A stretch of 58,482 bases of DNA, taken from NCBI GenBank assembly GCA_017634175.1, contig JAGBNY010000009.1:1-58482 (forward strand), in the 5' to 3' direction. Each line of letters opens with the position of its first letter. Position 1 is the first letter of the stretch. The stretch is from Lachnospiraceae bacterium. GTDB taxonomy: Bacteria > Bacillota > Clostridia > Lachnospirales > Lachnospiraceae. The translations under genes were made by a program, and so were the position numbers. Shown here piece by piece: positions 24,265-32,786 of this stretch. A model generated the notes under the pieces. It worked only from the letters and a program-made list of their open reading frames with translations. It was not told where the DNA came from and searched no databases.

Positions 24265-26781
24265 GTATGATATGAAAGGATTTCCCTGGGCGGCGAAAAG
24301 CGCGGCCGAATCGTTCAGTCCCTGTTTTTGGACGATGCCCATCTTAGGATTGAAAACAAGCACATTTTGCGCGTCGTACCCGATTATCAATAAAGTATCA
24401 TCGGGCCCCATTGTCACCAGGACAGGATTATTCTGATTCACATAGTATAAAACGCTGCTCAAGGAACAGCCGCCCAAATCCAATACATCAGAGTCCTGTA
24501 TATAGGTCGATAAGATCTCTACTGCGGTCATGCCCTGGGTCAAAAGAGGGGCTGTTTTAATCGAAGCGCCTTCATGCCTCAATATACTGTCCAAGGCGGC
24601 AGAGATAGCATTCTCCGCGGGGCCTGACGGCATATCAATCTCTTTCGCTTCTTCCATATCCTTTATCGTGACACTAACCGCCCTCTCGCCTTTTGTCCAA
24701 ATACTCTCCTGCTTCCCATTGATTACAGTCCCATCCGATCGCTCCGCGGCGCTAACCGCCTCTCCCGGCCTGCTGAATACATCGGTTATATTGCCATAAG
24801 AATAGCAATAATAGAGCTGCTGCTCCAAATCGCTTTGAGGGAGAGACAGCTCTCGTTCACCCTGGAATAAGACTTCCTCCGGCGTCACTACCCTTATTGC
24901 GCTGGAGGTAATCCTGTTGGCAACGGATATCTCCACTACATTCTCTCTATCGGGAGTCACCGCTACAGTAATTGCGTTTTTCTCCATGTTATCCTGATTA
25001 TGACTCTCGATTCTATCGTCTGGAAGAATAGCCAGGCTCTCTCCGGAACTTATGCGATGAAGCACGATCCCATCTTTGTCAATGTCTATCTCGTTTACAA
25101 GCACCCCGGGCTGATGATAGGACTTTAAGACTTCCCCATCGCTATCTTCTATAAGAATCTCATACATGGGACTAAAAGAAATGCCTGAATAAGTGGTATA
25201 AGCCGGCTCGGCCTCTGAAACCCCATAGACCAAATCTTCGCCCATGAATCCCAAAGGCCAGCAGCTAGCCCCTTCCCTTTCTATCATGCGTATGCTTCCA
25301 TCGTAAAGATCCAGGCAAAAAATGCTTTTTTCATCCTCTCCCCGCCAAGCCGCCATCCTGTTGCTCTTAGAGACAACCAAGCTGTCATATGGCAGCTTCT
25401 GTGCGATAGGAGCGGCTTCAGATAAGTCCATAAGGTCAATCCTATAAACTGATCGGTTCAAATATATGTACAGGACATTCCCCGCTCCTGAATAAGAGAG
25501 CTTCTTCAGGGAAGCCTTTAGCATATTCCAGGATTTCTCATAGGGAATGTATAATTCCTCTTCCAATTGAATCAAGGCACTATTGAAAAAATAAACAGAA
25601 ATCCCAACTTCTCCCTCATGCCTGCCTCTATTCATGTATCCGTATACCATGAATCGGATATTGCCCGTTTCATCCACGTTAAGTATCCTGATCCCATGAT
25701 TGTCGAAATAGTCCCTCTCATCTTCATCATCGGGGTTCAGAAAAGAAAATACCCTTACTGTCCTCGAGTCACTGTTTCTATATGAGTAAAGTGACCCGTT
25801 TGCCACGAAAGTCACCACCCCTCCGTCAGCGTTTTCGACTATGTCCACATTTCTGCCAGTTATCCCAAGCATAATCTTGTCATTGACAAAGACACCTTCA
25901 CTCTCAGGATTAAATATCTCATCCGTGTCCCTTTTATAATCCAGAAGGTACATCCTATCCTTAGTGTATCTCGTCCTGAAATACTCTTTTACATTATAAA
26001 GTCGTCTCCCCTCCTCTCCTTCCTCCCTTATCCTGTAATTCAGCACCATGGTAGAGAAGCTTCCGTCCATTTCGCAGACCTTTAAATCCACATAGTCCGG
26101 CACCTTCACCTTCAAATCCCCCCAAGTCACCTGCTGTAAGCTGGAATGTATATCCACGTGGGCAAAGGTGGAATTGTCCCCATACTCATTGCTTTCAAGG
26201 TAGCTCACTATTGAACTCGCCTTATATTTATCAAAGGTGGCTTCTGAAAAATTCTTAGCGAAAGACAGATATGAGTAGGCCGGCAGATCTTTGTCATGAA
26301 TCACCCTGGTATAGTAAGTGATTTCCTCACCATCTTCCAAGTCCAATATGAGGGACAGCATATATTCTCTTTTTTCTTCGATCAAATCCTTAATCGGAAG
26401 AGAGGCATGGATTTCTTCCTCGGAATCAATGTATTCCGAAACCGGGGTACGCTCCACCAAACGGCTTCCATCCATTGAACGGACTTCATAGACCAAACCG
26501 TCTATCCTTGCGCCGTATTTATGGATAATGATATCCAGGCTCCGGTCCTCATTAAGCGGAGAAAGACCATCTCTCATCGTGCTTATATCCATATCTTTAG
26601 AAATCCCATGCATGAGATTGATTTCCATTCCCCTGAAAATCACCGCTGCCGTAGGAAGAGTGGCTTCAGAAAGCTTCTCGGTAATCTCTGTTGTCCTTTG
26701 ATTAAGGAGCTTTCCGAATACCATCAAAGATATCAGGAATACCATTATGAATGCGAGGGCTCTATACAAAAAATCCTTCAT
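24247..26781 (-). CDS. large membrane-anchored extracytoplasmic protein of unknown function, C39-like C-terminus
   Basis: An 844-residue protein that I do not recognise by name. Residues 5-27 are a single hydrophobic helix, so the rest is probably outside the cell. Positions about 210-560 have repeated short beta-strand units resembling propeller blades (DxGNIRFMVYGY, then SGAGNVLYIYLN and NRMAAWRGED). The last 120 residues resemble a C39 papain-like fold (GGCSLSSVLYYVNQNNPVLV, then IIGYD and VFNP), but the catalytic Cys and His positions appear replaced, so it may be inactive. The start at ATG 26781 has no ribosome site and sits at the predicted transcript start. Function unknown; a surface or wall-sensing role is possible. 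Confidence 0.8.
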   Translation of the reverse strand: MKDFLYRALAFIMVFLISLMVFGKLLNQRTTEITEKLSEATLPTAAVIFRGMEINLMHGISKDMDISTMRDGLSPLNEDRSLDIIIHKYGARIDGLVYEVRSMDGSRLVERTPVSEYIDSEEEIHASLPIKDLIEEKREYMLSLILDLEDGEEITYYTRVIHDKDLPAYSYLSFAKNFSEATFDKYKASSIVSYLESNEYGDNSTFAHVDIHSSLQQVTWGDLKVKVPDYVDLKVCEMDGSFSTMVLNYRIREEGEEGRRLYNVKEYFRTRYTKDRMYLLDYKRDTDEIFNPESEGVFVNDKIMLGITGRNVDIVENADGGVVTFVANGSLYSYRNSDSRTVRVFSFLNPDDEDERDYFDNHGIRILNVDETGNIRFMVYGYMNRGRHEGEVGISVYFFNSALIQLEEELYIPYEKSWNMLKASLKKLSYSGAGNVLYIYLNRSVYRIDLMDLSEAAPIAQKLPYDSLVVSKSNRMAAWRGEDEKSIFCLDLYDGSIRMIEREGASCWPLGFMGEDLVYGVSEAEPAYTTYSGISFSPMYEILIEDSDGEVLKSYHQPGVLVNEIDIDKDGIVLHRISSGESLAILPDDRIESHNQDNMEKNAITVAVTPDRENVVEISVANRITSSAIRVVTPEEVLFQGERELSLPQSDLEQQLYYCYSYGNITDVFSRPGEAVSAAERSDGTVINGKQESIWTKGERAVSVTIKDMEEAKEIDMPSGPAENAISAALDSILRHEGASIKTAPLLTQGMTAVEILSTYIQDSDVLDLGGCSLSSVLYYVNQNNPVLVTMGPDDTLLIIGYDAQNVLVFNPKMGIVQKQGLNDSAALFAAQGNPFISYKKSPY

Positions 26782-26789
26782 GGTTCAAG

Positions 26790-26818
26790 ATTATTTCATG
26801 AGTAATGTTTGCTGTCAA
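26790..26818 (-). promoter_or_regulatory. promoter of the 844-residue gene
   Basis: Minus-strand TTGACA (26813-26818) and AATAAT (26790-26795) are exactly 17 bases apart. The -10 ends nine bases before the start codon, so transcription would begin at or next to the ATG. Confidence 0.55.
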
Positions 26819-26830
26819 GGAAAGGAGCTT

Positions 26831-26859
26831 TTCATAAAGTTGGCTAATTATGCTATACT
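26831..26859 (+). promoter_or_regulatory. promoter of prmA-pncB-ileS
   Basis: TTCATA (26831-26836) and TATACT (26854-26859) are 17 bases apart, with an extended -10 TG two bases before the box. Confidence 0.5.
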
Positions 26860-26927
26860 GTAATTAAAACTGCTTGAAAACATATTTTCCTGCGGTTCTT
26901 TACTTTTTGATTATCCAGGAGACAAAA

Positions 26928-27917
26928 ATGAAATACATCAAATATAGGATCAAGACCTTGAAAACGGCTACAGACATCTTAGGCGACCTGCTGTCTGACC
27001 TTGGCATTGACGGCATAGAGATCGAGGACGGCGAAGTACCGCTTGATACGTGGACAGCCGGGACTTACCTGGAAAGCCTTCCCGAGAACGAGGTTCCCGA
27101 TGGAGTGGCTTTCGTGAGCTTCTATCTGGACTCAAAGGCAAATGAAAACCAGGACATGGAACAAAGGTTACAAGAGCTTCTAGATGGACTTAAGACCAAT
27201 ATGGATATAGGCGAAGCTTCAATTTCTGTATCTGAGACCGAGGATCAGGACTGGATCAATAATTGGAAACAATATTTTTCCAGCTTCACGATTGAATTTC
27301 CAGATGGTAAGTCAGCCTATTTCGTGCCCTCTTGGGAAGAGCCCGAAAGCGGCAAAAGGCACGACTATCTAGTGCGCACGGACCCCGGCGCCGCCTTTGG
27401 CACAGGCGCGCATGAATCCACCAGCCTCGCGATGAAGCTCCTGGAAAAACACGCTGTGAAAGACGGCATTCTCCTCGACATCGGGACCGGCAGCGGCATT
27501 CTCTCAGTAATGGCCTTTCTCTTTGGGATGAAAAAGGCTGTAGCCACAGACATCGATTCATCGGCAATAGACGCCGCAAATGACAATCTTAAAGCGAACT
27601 CTCTCACGGACAGGGATTTCGAGCTTTATATAGGCGACATAATAGAGGACTTGGATCTGAGAAAAAAGGTCAAGGCCAAAGGGCCTTTCGACATAATAAT
27701 CGCCAATATCCTCCCAGACGTACTTACGAAGCTATCCCCCTTGATTCCGGACCTATTAAGCCTAAACGGAATTTACATAACGAGCGGAATCATATTGGAA
27801 AAAGCCGATTATATGAGAAGCGTATTCGCAGCAGAGGGTCTTAAAGTCGTCGATAATATAAGTGATAATGAATGGACAGCTTTTTCTGTGGAAAAAGACA
27901 GTAATTCTATGTTATAA
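26928..27917 (+). CDS. prmA: ribosomal protein L11 methyltransferase PrmA
   Basis: Trimethylates lysines and the N-terminus of ribosomal protein L11. The 329 residues include the N-terminal substrate-binding domain (to about 70) and the methyltransferase with FGTGAHEST near 160, SAM motif LLDIGTGSGIL near 182, and the catalytic-region NPP-like IIANILPDVL near 262. I chose ATG 26928 because AGGAG precedes it by 6 bases; the longer reading starts at a codon without a ribosome site. It leads the prmA-pncB-ileS run. Confidence 0.95.
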   Translation: MKYIKYRIKTLKTATDILGDLLSDLGIDGIEIEDGEVPLDTWTAGTYLESLPENEVPDGVAFVSFYLDSKANENQDMEQRLQELLDGLKTNMDIGEASISVSETEDQDWINNWKQYFSSFTIEFPDGKSAYFVPSWEEPESGKRHDYLVRTDPGAAFGTGAHESTSLAMKLLEKHAVKDGILLDIGTGSGILSVMAFLFGMKKAVATDIDSSAIDAANDNLKANSLTDRDFELYIGDIIEDLDLRKKVKAKGPFDIIIANILPDVLTKLSPLIPDLLSLNGIYITSGIILEKADYMRSVFAAEGLKVVDNISDNEWTAFSVEKDSNSML

Positions 27918-27961
27918 TAAGCTTTTGTTGCAGCAAGTCTCTCACCTATGAGGTACCAAAA

Positions 27962-29410
27962 ATGGACAGACAAAATCTCACCCTACTCACGGATTTTTAT
28001 GAACTCACTATGATGCAAGGCTATTTCAGGAATGAAAACGCCAACGACACTGTTATTTTTGATATGTTCTATCGAACCAATCCACAGGACTCAGGCTATG
28101 CCATAATGGCCGGATTGGATCAGCTTATCCAATACATTAAAGGACTCAGCTTCAGTAATTCAGACATACTTTATCTTAGATCCCTAAAAATATTCGATGA
28201 GGATTTTCTAACCTATCTCAAGACCTTCAAATTCACCGGATCTATTTGGGCCATCCCTGAGGGCACCGTCGTCTTCCCACGCGAGCCCCTTGTCAAGGTC
28301 ATAGCCCCAATAATGCAGGCTCAGCTCATCGAAACCGCTATACTCACAATCATCAATCATCAAAGCCTGATCGCTACGAAGGCCTCCAGAGTATGCTATG
28401 CTGCCAGGGGAGATGGAGTAATGGAATTCGGACTCAGAAGAGCCCAGGGGCCTGATGCCGGAATATACGGAGCCAGAGCGGCTGTTATAGGAGGCTGTAT
28501 AGGTACATCAAACGTACTCGCAGGACAGTTATTCGATATTCCCGTTTTGGGGACAAACGCCCATTCATGGGTCATGAGTTTTCCGGATGAACTTACAGCT
28601 TTCAGGAAATACGCTGAAATCTATCCTGATTCCTGCCTCTTCGTTGTTGATACATATGATACTTTGGACAGCGGGATCCCGCATGCAATACAGGTTTTCG
28701 ATGAATTAAAGGAAAAGGGCATCCGTCCCGCAAAATATGGGATCAGAATTGATTCCGGCGACCTCGCCTACCTCTCAAAGAAAGCGCGCACTATGCTGGA
28801 TAATGCCGGATATACCGACGCTATCATCTCTGCATCGAATGACCTGGATGAATTCCTTATCGATTCGCTGAAGGTACAGAACGCAAAGATTTCCAGCTGG
28901 GGCGTAGGAACCAACCTCATAACTTCAAAGGGTTGGCCAGCATTCGGCGGAGTGTATAAGCTTGCGGCAATAAAGTCCCAAAGTGGGGACTTTATTCCAA
29001 AGATCAAGCTTTCAGAGAACACCGAAAAGGTCACGAATCCCGGGAATAAAAAGATATTCAGGATCTATGACGAGCCTGACCATAAGGTGAAGGCCGATCT
29101 GATCTGCCTTGAGGATGAAGACTACAGTGAGGATACGGATATAGAAATCTTTGACCCCAATGAGACCTGGAAGAAGACCCTGTTGAGAAAAGGCACTTTT
29201 TCACTGAGAGAAATCATGATTCCAATCTTCGATGAGGGCAAATCGGTCTATGAGTCTCCTTCAGTCATGGAAATAAGAGAGAATTGTGTCTCTGAACTAT
29301 CCACGCTATGGGACGAAACTCGAAGGCTGGTAAATCCGCATAAAGTCTATGTAGATCTCTCTCCCAAGCTATATGACATGAAGATCAGTCTCTTAAATCA
29401 GATGAAATAA
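27962..29410 (+). CDS. pncB: nicotinate phosphoribosyltransferase
   Basis: Salvages nicotinate to nicotinate mononucleotide with PRPP and ATP, the entry to NAD synthesis in the Preiss-Handler route. The 482 residues keep the N-terminal LLTDFYELTMMQ, the catalytic-histidine region near 190 (GTNAHSWVMS), and the PRPP-binding KYGIRIDSGDLAYL segment near 265. Ribosome site GAGGTACC lies before ATG 27962. It follows prmA by 45 bases and precedes ileS by 27. Confidence 0.95.
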   Translation: MDRQNLTLLTDFYELTMMQGYFRNENANDTVIFDMFYRTNPQDSGYAIMAGLDQLIQYIKGLSFSNSDILYLRSLKIFDEDFLTYLKTFKFTGSIWAIPEGTVVFPREPLVKVIAPIMQAQLIETAILTIINHQSLIATKASRVCYAARGDGVMEFGLRRAQGPDAGIYGARAAVIGGCIGTSNVLAGQLFDIPVLGTNAHSWVMSFPDELTAFRKYAEIYPDSCLFVVDTYDTLDSGIPHAIQVFDELKEKGIRPAKYGIRIDSGDLAYLSKKARTMLDNAGYTDAIISASNDLDEFLIDSLKVQNAKISSWGVGTNLITSKGWPAFGGVYKLAAIKSQSGDFIPKIKLSENTEKVTNPGNKKIFRIYDEPDHKVKADLICLEDEDYSEDTDIEIFDPNETWKKTLLRKGTFSLREIMIPIFDEGKSVYESPSVMEIRENCVSELSTLWDETRRLVNPHKVYVDLSPKLYDMKISLLNQMK

Positions 29411-29437
29411 ATGACATGAAAGGAAACTTCTAAATTA

Positions 29438-32400
29438 ATGCACGAGAAAGTCACAACAGATTTAAATTTTGTTGACCGTGAAAATGCCGTTTCTGAATTT
29501 TGGAAAAAGAATGGCATATTCAAGAAATCAATGGAACAAAGGCAGAAAGCGGGGGCCCCGACCTATACCTTTTATGACGGGCCTCCTACTGCCAATGGAA
29601 AACCCCATATCGGCCATGTCCTGACTCGCGTGATAAAGGACATGATACCTCGCTACAGGGCTATGAAAGGTTACTATGTCCCTAGAAAGGCCGGCTGGGA
29701 CACCCATGGCCTGCCGGTGGAGCTGGAGGTCGAAAAGAAGCTTGGGATAGAGGGGAAGGACCAGATTGAAAAATACGGTCTGGAGCCTTTTATTCAGGAG
29801 TGTAAGAAGTCCGTTTGGCAATATAAGGGAATGTGGGAGGATTTCTCCGAAAAGGTCGGCTTCTGGGCCGATATGGAGAATCCCTATGTCACTTACGAGG
29901 ATGAATATATCGAGTCCGAATGGTGGGCTTTGAAACAGATCTGGGATAAGAAGCTCCTCTATAAGGGCTTTAAGGTAGTCCCATACTGCCCCAGGTGCGG
30001 GACACCGCTCTCCAGCCATGAGGTCGCACAGGGCTATAAGGCTGTAAAAGAAAGGTCTGCGGTAGCCCGCTTTAAGGTAAGGGACGAAGAGGCGTACATA
30101 TTGGCTTGGACTACCACTCCCTGGACCCTTCCTTCAAACGTGGCTCTTTGCGTAAATCCTGATGAGTCCTATATAAAGGTCAAGGCAATTGACGGCTTCA
30201 CCTACATTTTGGCAGAAGCCCTGGCAGACAAGGTCTTAGGAGCCTTGAAAAAAGATAAGGACGAGTCCGAAGAAAAGCCCTATGAGGTGATCTCTCGCTG
30301 CAAAGGAACTGAGCTGGAACATCTCTCCTATGTCCCGCTTTTTGACTGCACTGGAAAAGAGGCCGAAAGACAGAAGAAGGAGGCTCATTTCGTAGTCTGT
30401 GACACCTATGTCACTATGGACGATGGTACTGGTATAGTCCATATTGCGCCTGCATTCGGTGAGGACGATGCAAGGGTCGGACGCAAATATGACCTTCCCT
30501 TGATTCAATTTGTCGATGAAAAGGGCCTCATGAAAGAAGAAACCCCTTTTGCGGGACTTTTCATTAAAGATGCCGATCCCGAGGTATTGAAGGACCTGGA
30601 TAAAAGGAAGCTTCTATTTTCAGCCCCCAAATTTGAGCATGATTATCCCTTCTGCTGGAGATGCGACACCCCTCTGATCTACTATGCCAGAGAGTCCTGG
30701 TTCATAAAGATGACAGAGATGAGGGATAATCTCTTAAAGAATAACGACCAGATAAATTGGATCCCTCCCACGATTGGGACAGGAAGATTCGGAGAATGGC
30801 TGAAGAATATACAGGATTGGGCGATTTCCAGAAACCGTTATTGGGGGACTCCCTTGAACATATGGGAGTGCGCGGAGTGCGGACACAGGGAGTCTATAGG
30901 TTCCAGGGATGAGCTCTATAAACTTTCTCAAAATGAAAAAGCAAAGACTGTCGAGCTGCACCGTCCCTTCATCGATGAAATCACTTGCAAATGTCCCAAG
31001 TGCGGGGCAGATATGAAGAGGGTTCCAGAAGTCATTGATTGCTGGTTCGATTCAGGCGCCATGCCATTCGCGCAGCATCACTATCCCTTTGAGAATCAAG
31101 AGACTTTCAAGGCACAGTATCCGGCAGCCTTTATCTCTGAAGCCGTGGATCAGACCCGTGGATGGTTCTATTCCCTGCTTGCCGAATCCACCCTGCTTTT
31201 TGATTCACCCTGCTATGAAAATGTCATAGTGATGGGACTGGTCCTTGACGCAGATGGGAATAAAATGTCCAAATCAAAGGGCAATGCCGTGGATCCCTTC
31301 GATGCCTTGAACCGCTTCGGGGCCGATGCGATAAGGTGGTATTTCTACAGCAACAGTGCGCCATGGCTTCCAAATCGTTTCCACGATCTCGCAGTCATGG
31401 AGGGGCAAAGGAAATTCATGGGCACCCTATGGAACACCTATGCCTTCTATGTACTCTATGCAAATATCGATGAATTCGATGCCACAAAGCACAAACTTGA
31501 TATGGATTCTCTGCCAATCATGGACAGATGGGTACTGTCCCGATTAAATACCTGCATCAAGGAAACGGATGAGGCCCTGGATAAATACAAGATTACTGAA
31601 GCCGCAAAGCTCCTCGAGGCCTTCGTGGACGAGCTCTCGAATTGGTATGTCAGGCTCTGCCGCAAGCGTTATTGGGCTAAGGGAATGGAACAGGACAAGG
31701 TAAACGCCTACATGACCCTGTATACCTGCCTTACAGAGATATCGAAGGCCGCAGCCCCGATGATACCCTTCATGGCCGAGCAGATTTATCAAAATCTCGT
31801 GATAAATCTGGACAAGTCCGCAAAAGAGGCAATCCATCTATGCGACTATCCCGTGGCAAGCGAAGAATTCATCGACAAGAAGCTTGAAGAGGATATGGGC
31901 TTTATCCAGACAATAGTCGCGCTAGGCAGGTCTGCCAGGAACGCCTGCAATATCAAGAATAGACAGCCGCTTTCCAGGATGATAGTTCAGTCCACGGGCG
32001 AGATATCGGACTTTTATCAAAATATAATCAAGGATGAACTAAACGTTAAGGCCGTAGAATTGGCTTCTTCGATGGGAGGGCTTACTTCTTACATTATTAA
32101 GCCTAATTTCAAGGCTGTTGGCGCAAAATACGGAAAGCTTACAAATAAGATCAAGGCTGAGCTCGAAAAAATAGATGCTACAGCGGCAGTTGAGTCTCTA
32201 AAGGCCAACGGTGAATTCATTCTCACTGTAGAAGGTCAGGGAATCGCCCTCAAAAACGAAGATGTGGACATATCTGAGAAGAGCCGAGAAGGCTTCGTGA
32301 CAGAGGGTGATGGAAAGGTCTCTGTAGCCTTGGATACGGTGCTTACAGACGAGCTGCTGGAAGAGGGGATGGTTCGTGAGATCATTTCTAAGCTACAGAC

Positions 32401-32620
32401 CATGATGAGGGAAGCCGGATTTGAGGTCATGGATAAAATCCGCATTTCTTCATCCGGAAACGAGAAAATCGCCGGGATTCTTGAAAGAAACTCTGCGTTC
32501 GTTAAAAAAGAAGCCATGGCAGATCAAATCGTGTCCAATATAACGGATAACGATAAAGGCTTCATCAAAGATTGGAACATGAATGGAGAAAATGTCACCC
32601 TTCAGGTAGAGAAATTATAG
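29438..32620 (+). CDS. ileS: isoleucyl-tRNA synthetase, type 2 (eukaryote-like)
   Basis: Charges tRNA-Ile. The chain is 1060 residues with the KPHIGH signature near residue 57, a KMSKS near 608, the editing domain in between, and an anticodon-binding region beyond 680. The WDTHGLPVELEVEKKLG region and length fit the IleRS2 group, which is the naturally mupirocin-tolerant type; this is inference from family knowledge. A CPRCG zinc-like pair at about 187 and a CxxC pair at 487-517 are visible. No T-box leader precedes it: only 27 bases separate it from pncB. Confidence 0.95.
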   Translation: MHEKVTTDLNFVDRENAVSEFWKKNGIFKKSMEQRQKAGAPTYTFYDGPPTANGKPHIGHVLTRVIKDMIPRYRAMKGYYVPRKAGWDTHGLPVELEVEKKLGIEGKDQIEKYGLEPFIQECKKSVWQYKGMWEDFSEKVGFWADMENPYVTYEDEYIESEWWALKQIWDKKLLYKGFKVVPYCPRCGTPLSSHEVAQGYKAVKERSAVARFKVRDEEAYILAWTTTPWTLPSNVALCVNPDESYIKVKAIDGFTYILAEALADKVLGALKKDKDESEEKPYEVISRCKGTELEHLSYVPLFDCTGKEAERQKKEAHFVVCDTYVTMDDGTGIVHIAPAFGEDDARVGRKYDLPLIQFVDEKGLMKEETPFAGLFIKDADPEVLKDLDKRKLLFSAPKFEHDYPFCWRCDTPLIYYARESWFIKMTEMRDNLLKNNDQINWIPPTIGTGRFGEWLKNIQDWAISRNRYWGTPLNIWECAECGHRESIGSRDELYKLSQNEKAKTVELHRPFIDEITCKCPKCGADMKRVPEVIDCWFDSGAMPFAQHHYPFENQETFKAQYPAAFISEAVDQTRGWFYSLLAESTLLFDSPCYENVIVMGLVLDADGNKMSKSKGNAVDPFDALNRFGADAIRWYFYSNSAPWLPNRFHDLAVMEGQRKFMGTLWNTYAFYVLYANIDEFDATKHKLDMDSLPIMDRWVLSRLNTCIKETDEALDKYKITEAAKLLEAFVDELSNWYVRLCRKRYWAKGMEQDKVNAYMTLYTCLTEISKAAAPMIPFMAEQIYQNLVINLDKSAKEAIHLCDYPVASEEFIDKKLEEDMGFIQTIVALGRSARNACNIKNRQPLSRMIVQSTGEISDFYQNIIKDELNVKAVELASSMGGLTSYIIKPNFKAVGAKYGKLTNKIKAELEKIDATAAVESLKANGEFILTVEGQGIALKNEDVDISEKSREGFVTEGDGKVSVALDTVLTDELLEEGMVREIISKLQTMMREAGFEVMDKIRISSSGNEKIAGILERNSAFVKKEAMADQIVSNITDNDKGFIKDWNMNGENVTLQVEKL

Positions 32621-32694
32621 TAAACGAATTAATTCGTTCCCATTGCGCCGGCCGCACACCGCCCCTGGCGGCGTTGCTGAAATTATAGTAAACG
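32611..32694 (+). repeat. 16-base direct repeat around the ileS 3' end
   Basis: GAAATTATAGTAAACG occurs at 32611-32626, spanning the ileS stop codon, and again at 32679-32694. The first copy runs into the perfect palindrome AACGAATTAATTCGTT (32623-32638). The 52 bases between copies are partly GC-rich. Possibly a deletion or insertion scar. Confidence 0.75.
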
Positions 32695-32786
32695 CATATA
32701 TTTAGTGCCTTTACTGTCACTGTCAAGTTATCTGCGAGTCTAATGGCTCGATTAATCTAGATTCTTAGGAGGTATTTATTCAAAGT

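Noticed and set aside
29411..29437. A T-box riboswitch before ileS
   Set aside because: The gap is only 27 bases and pncB runs up to it; no T-box motif was visible upstream of prmA either.
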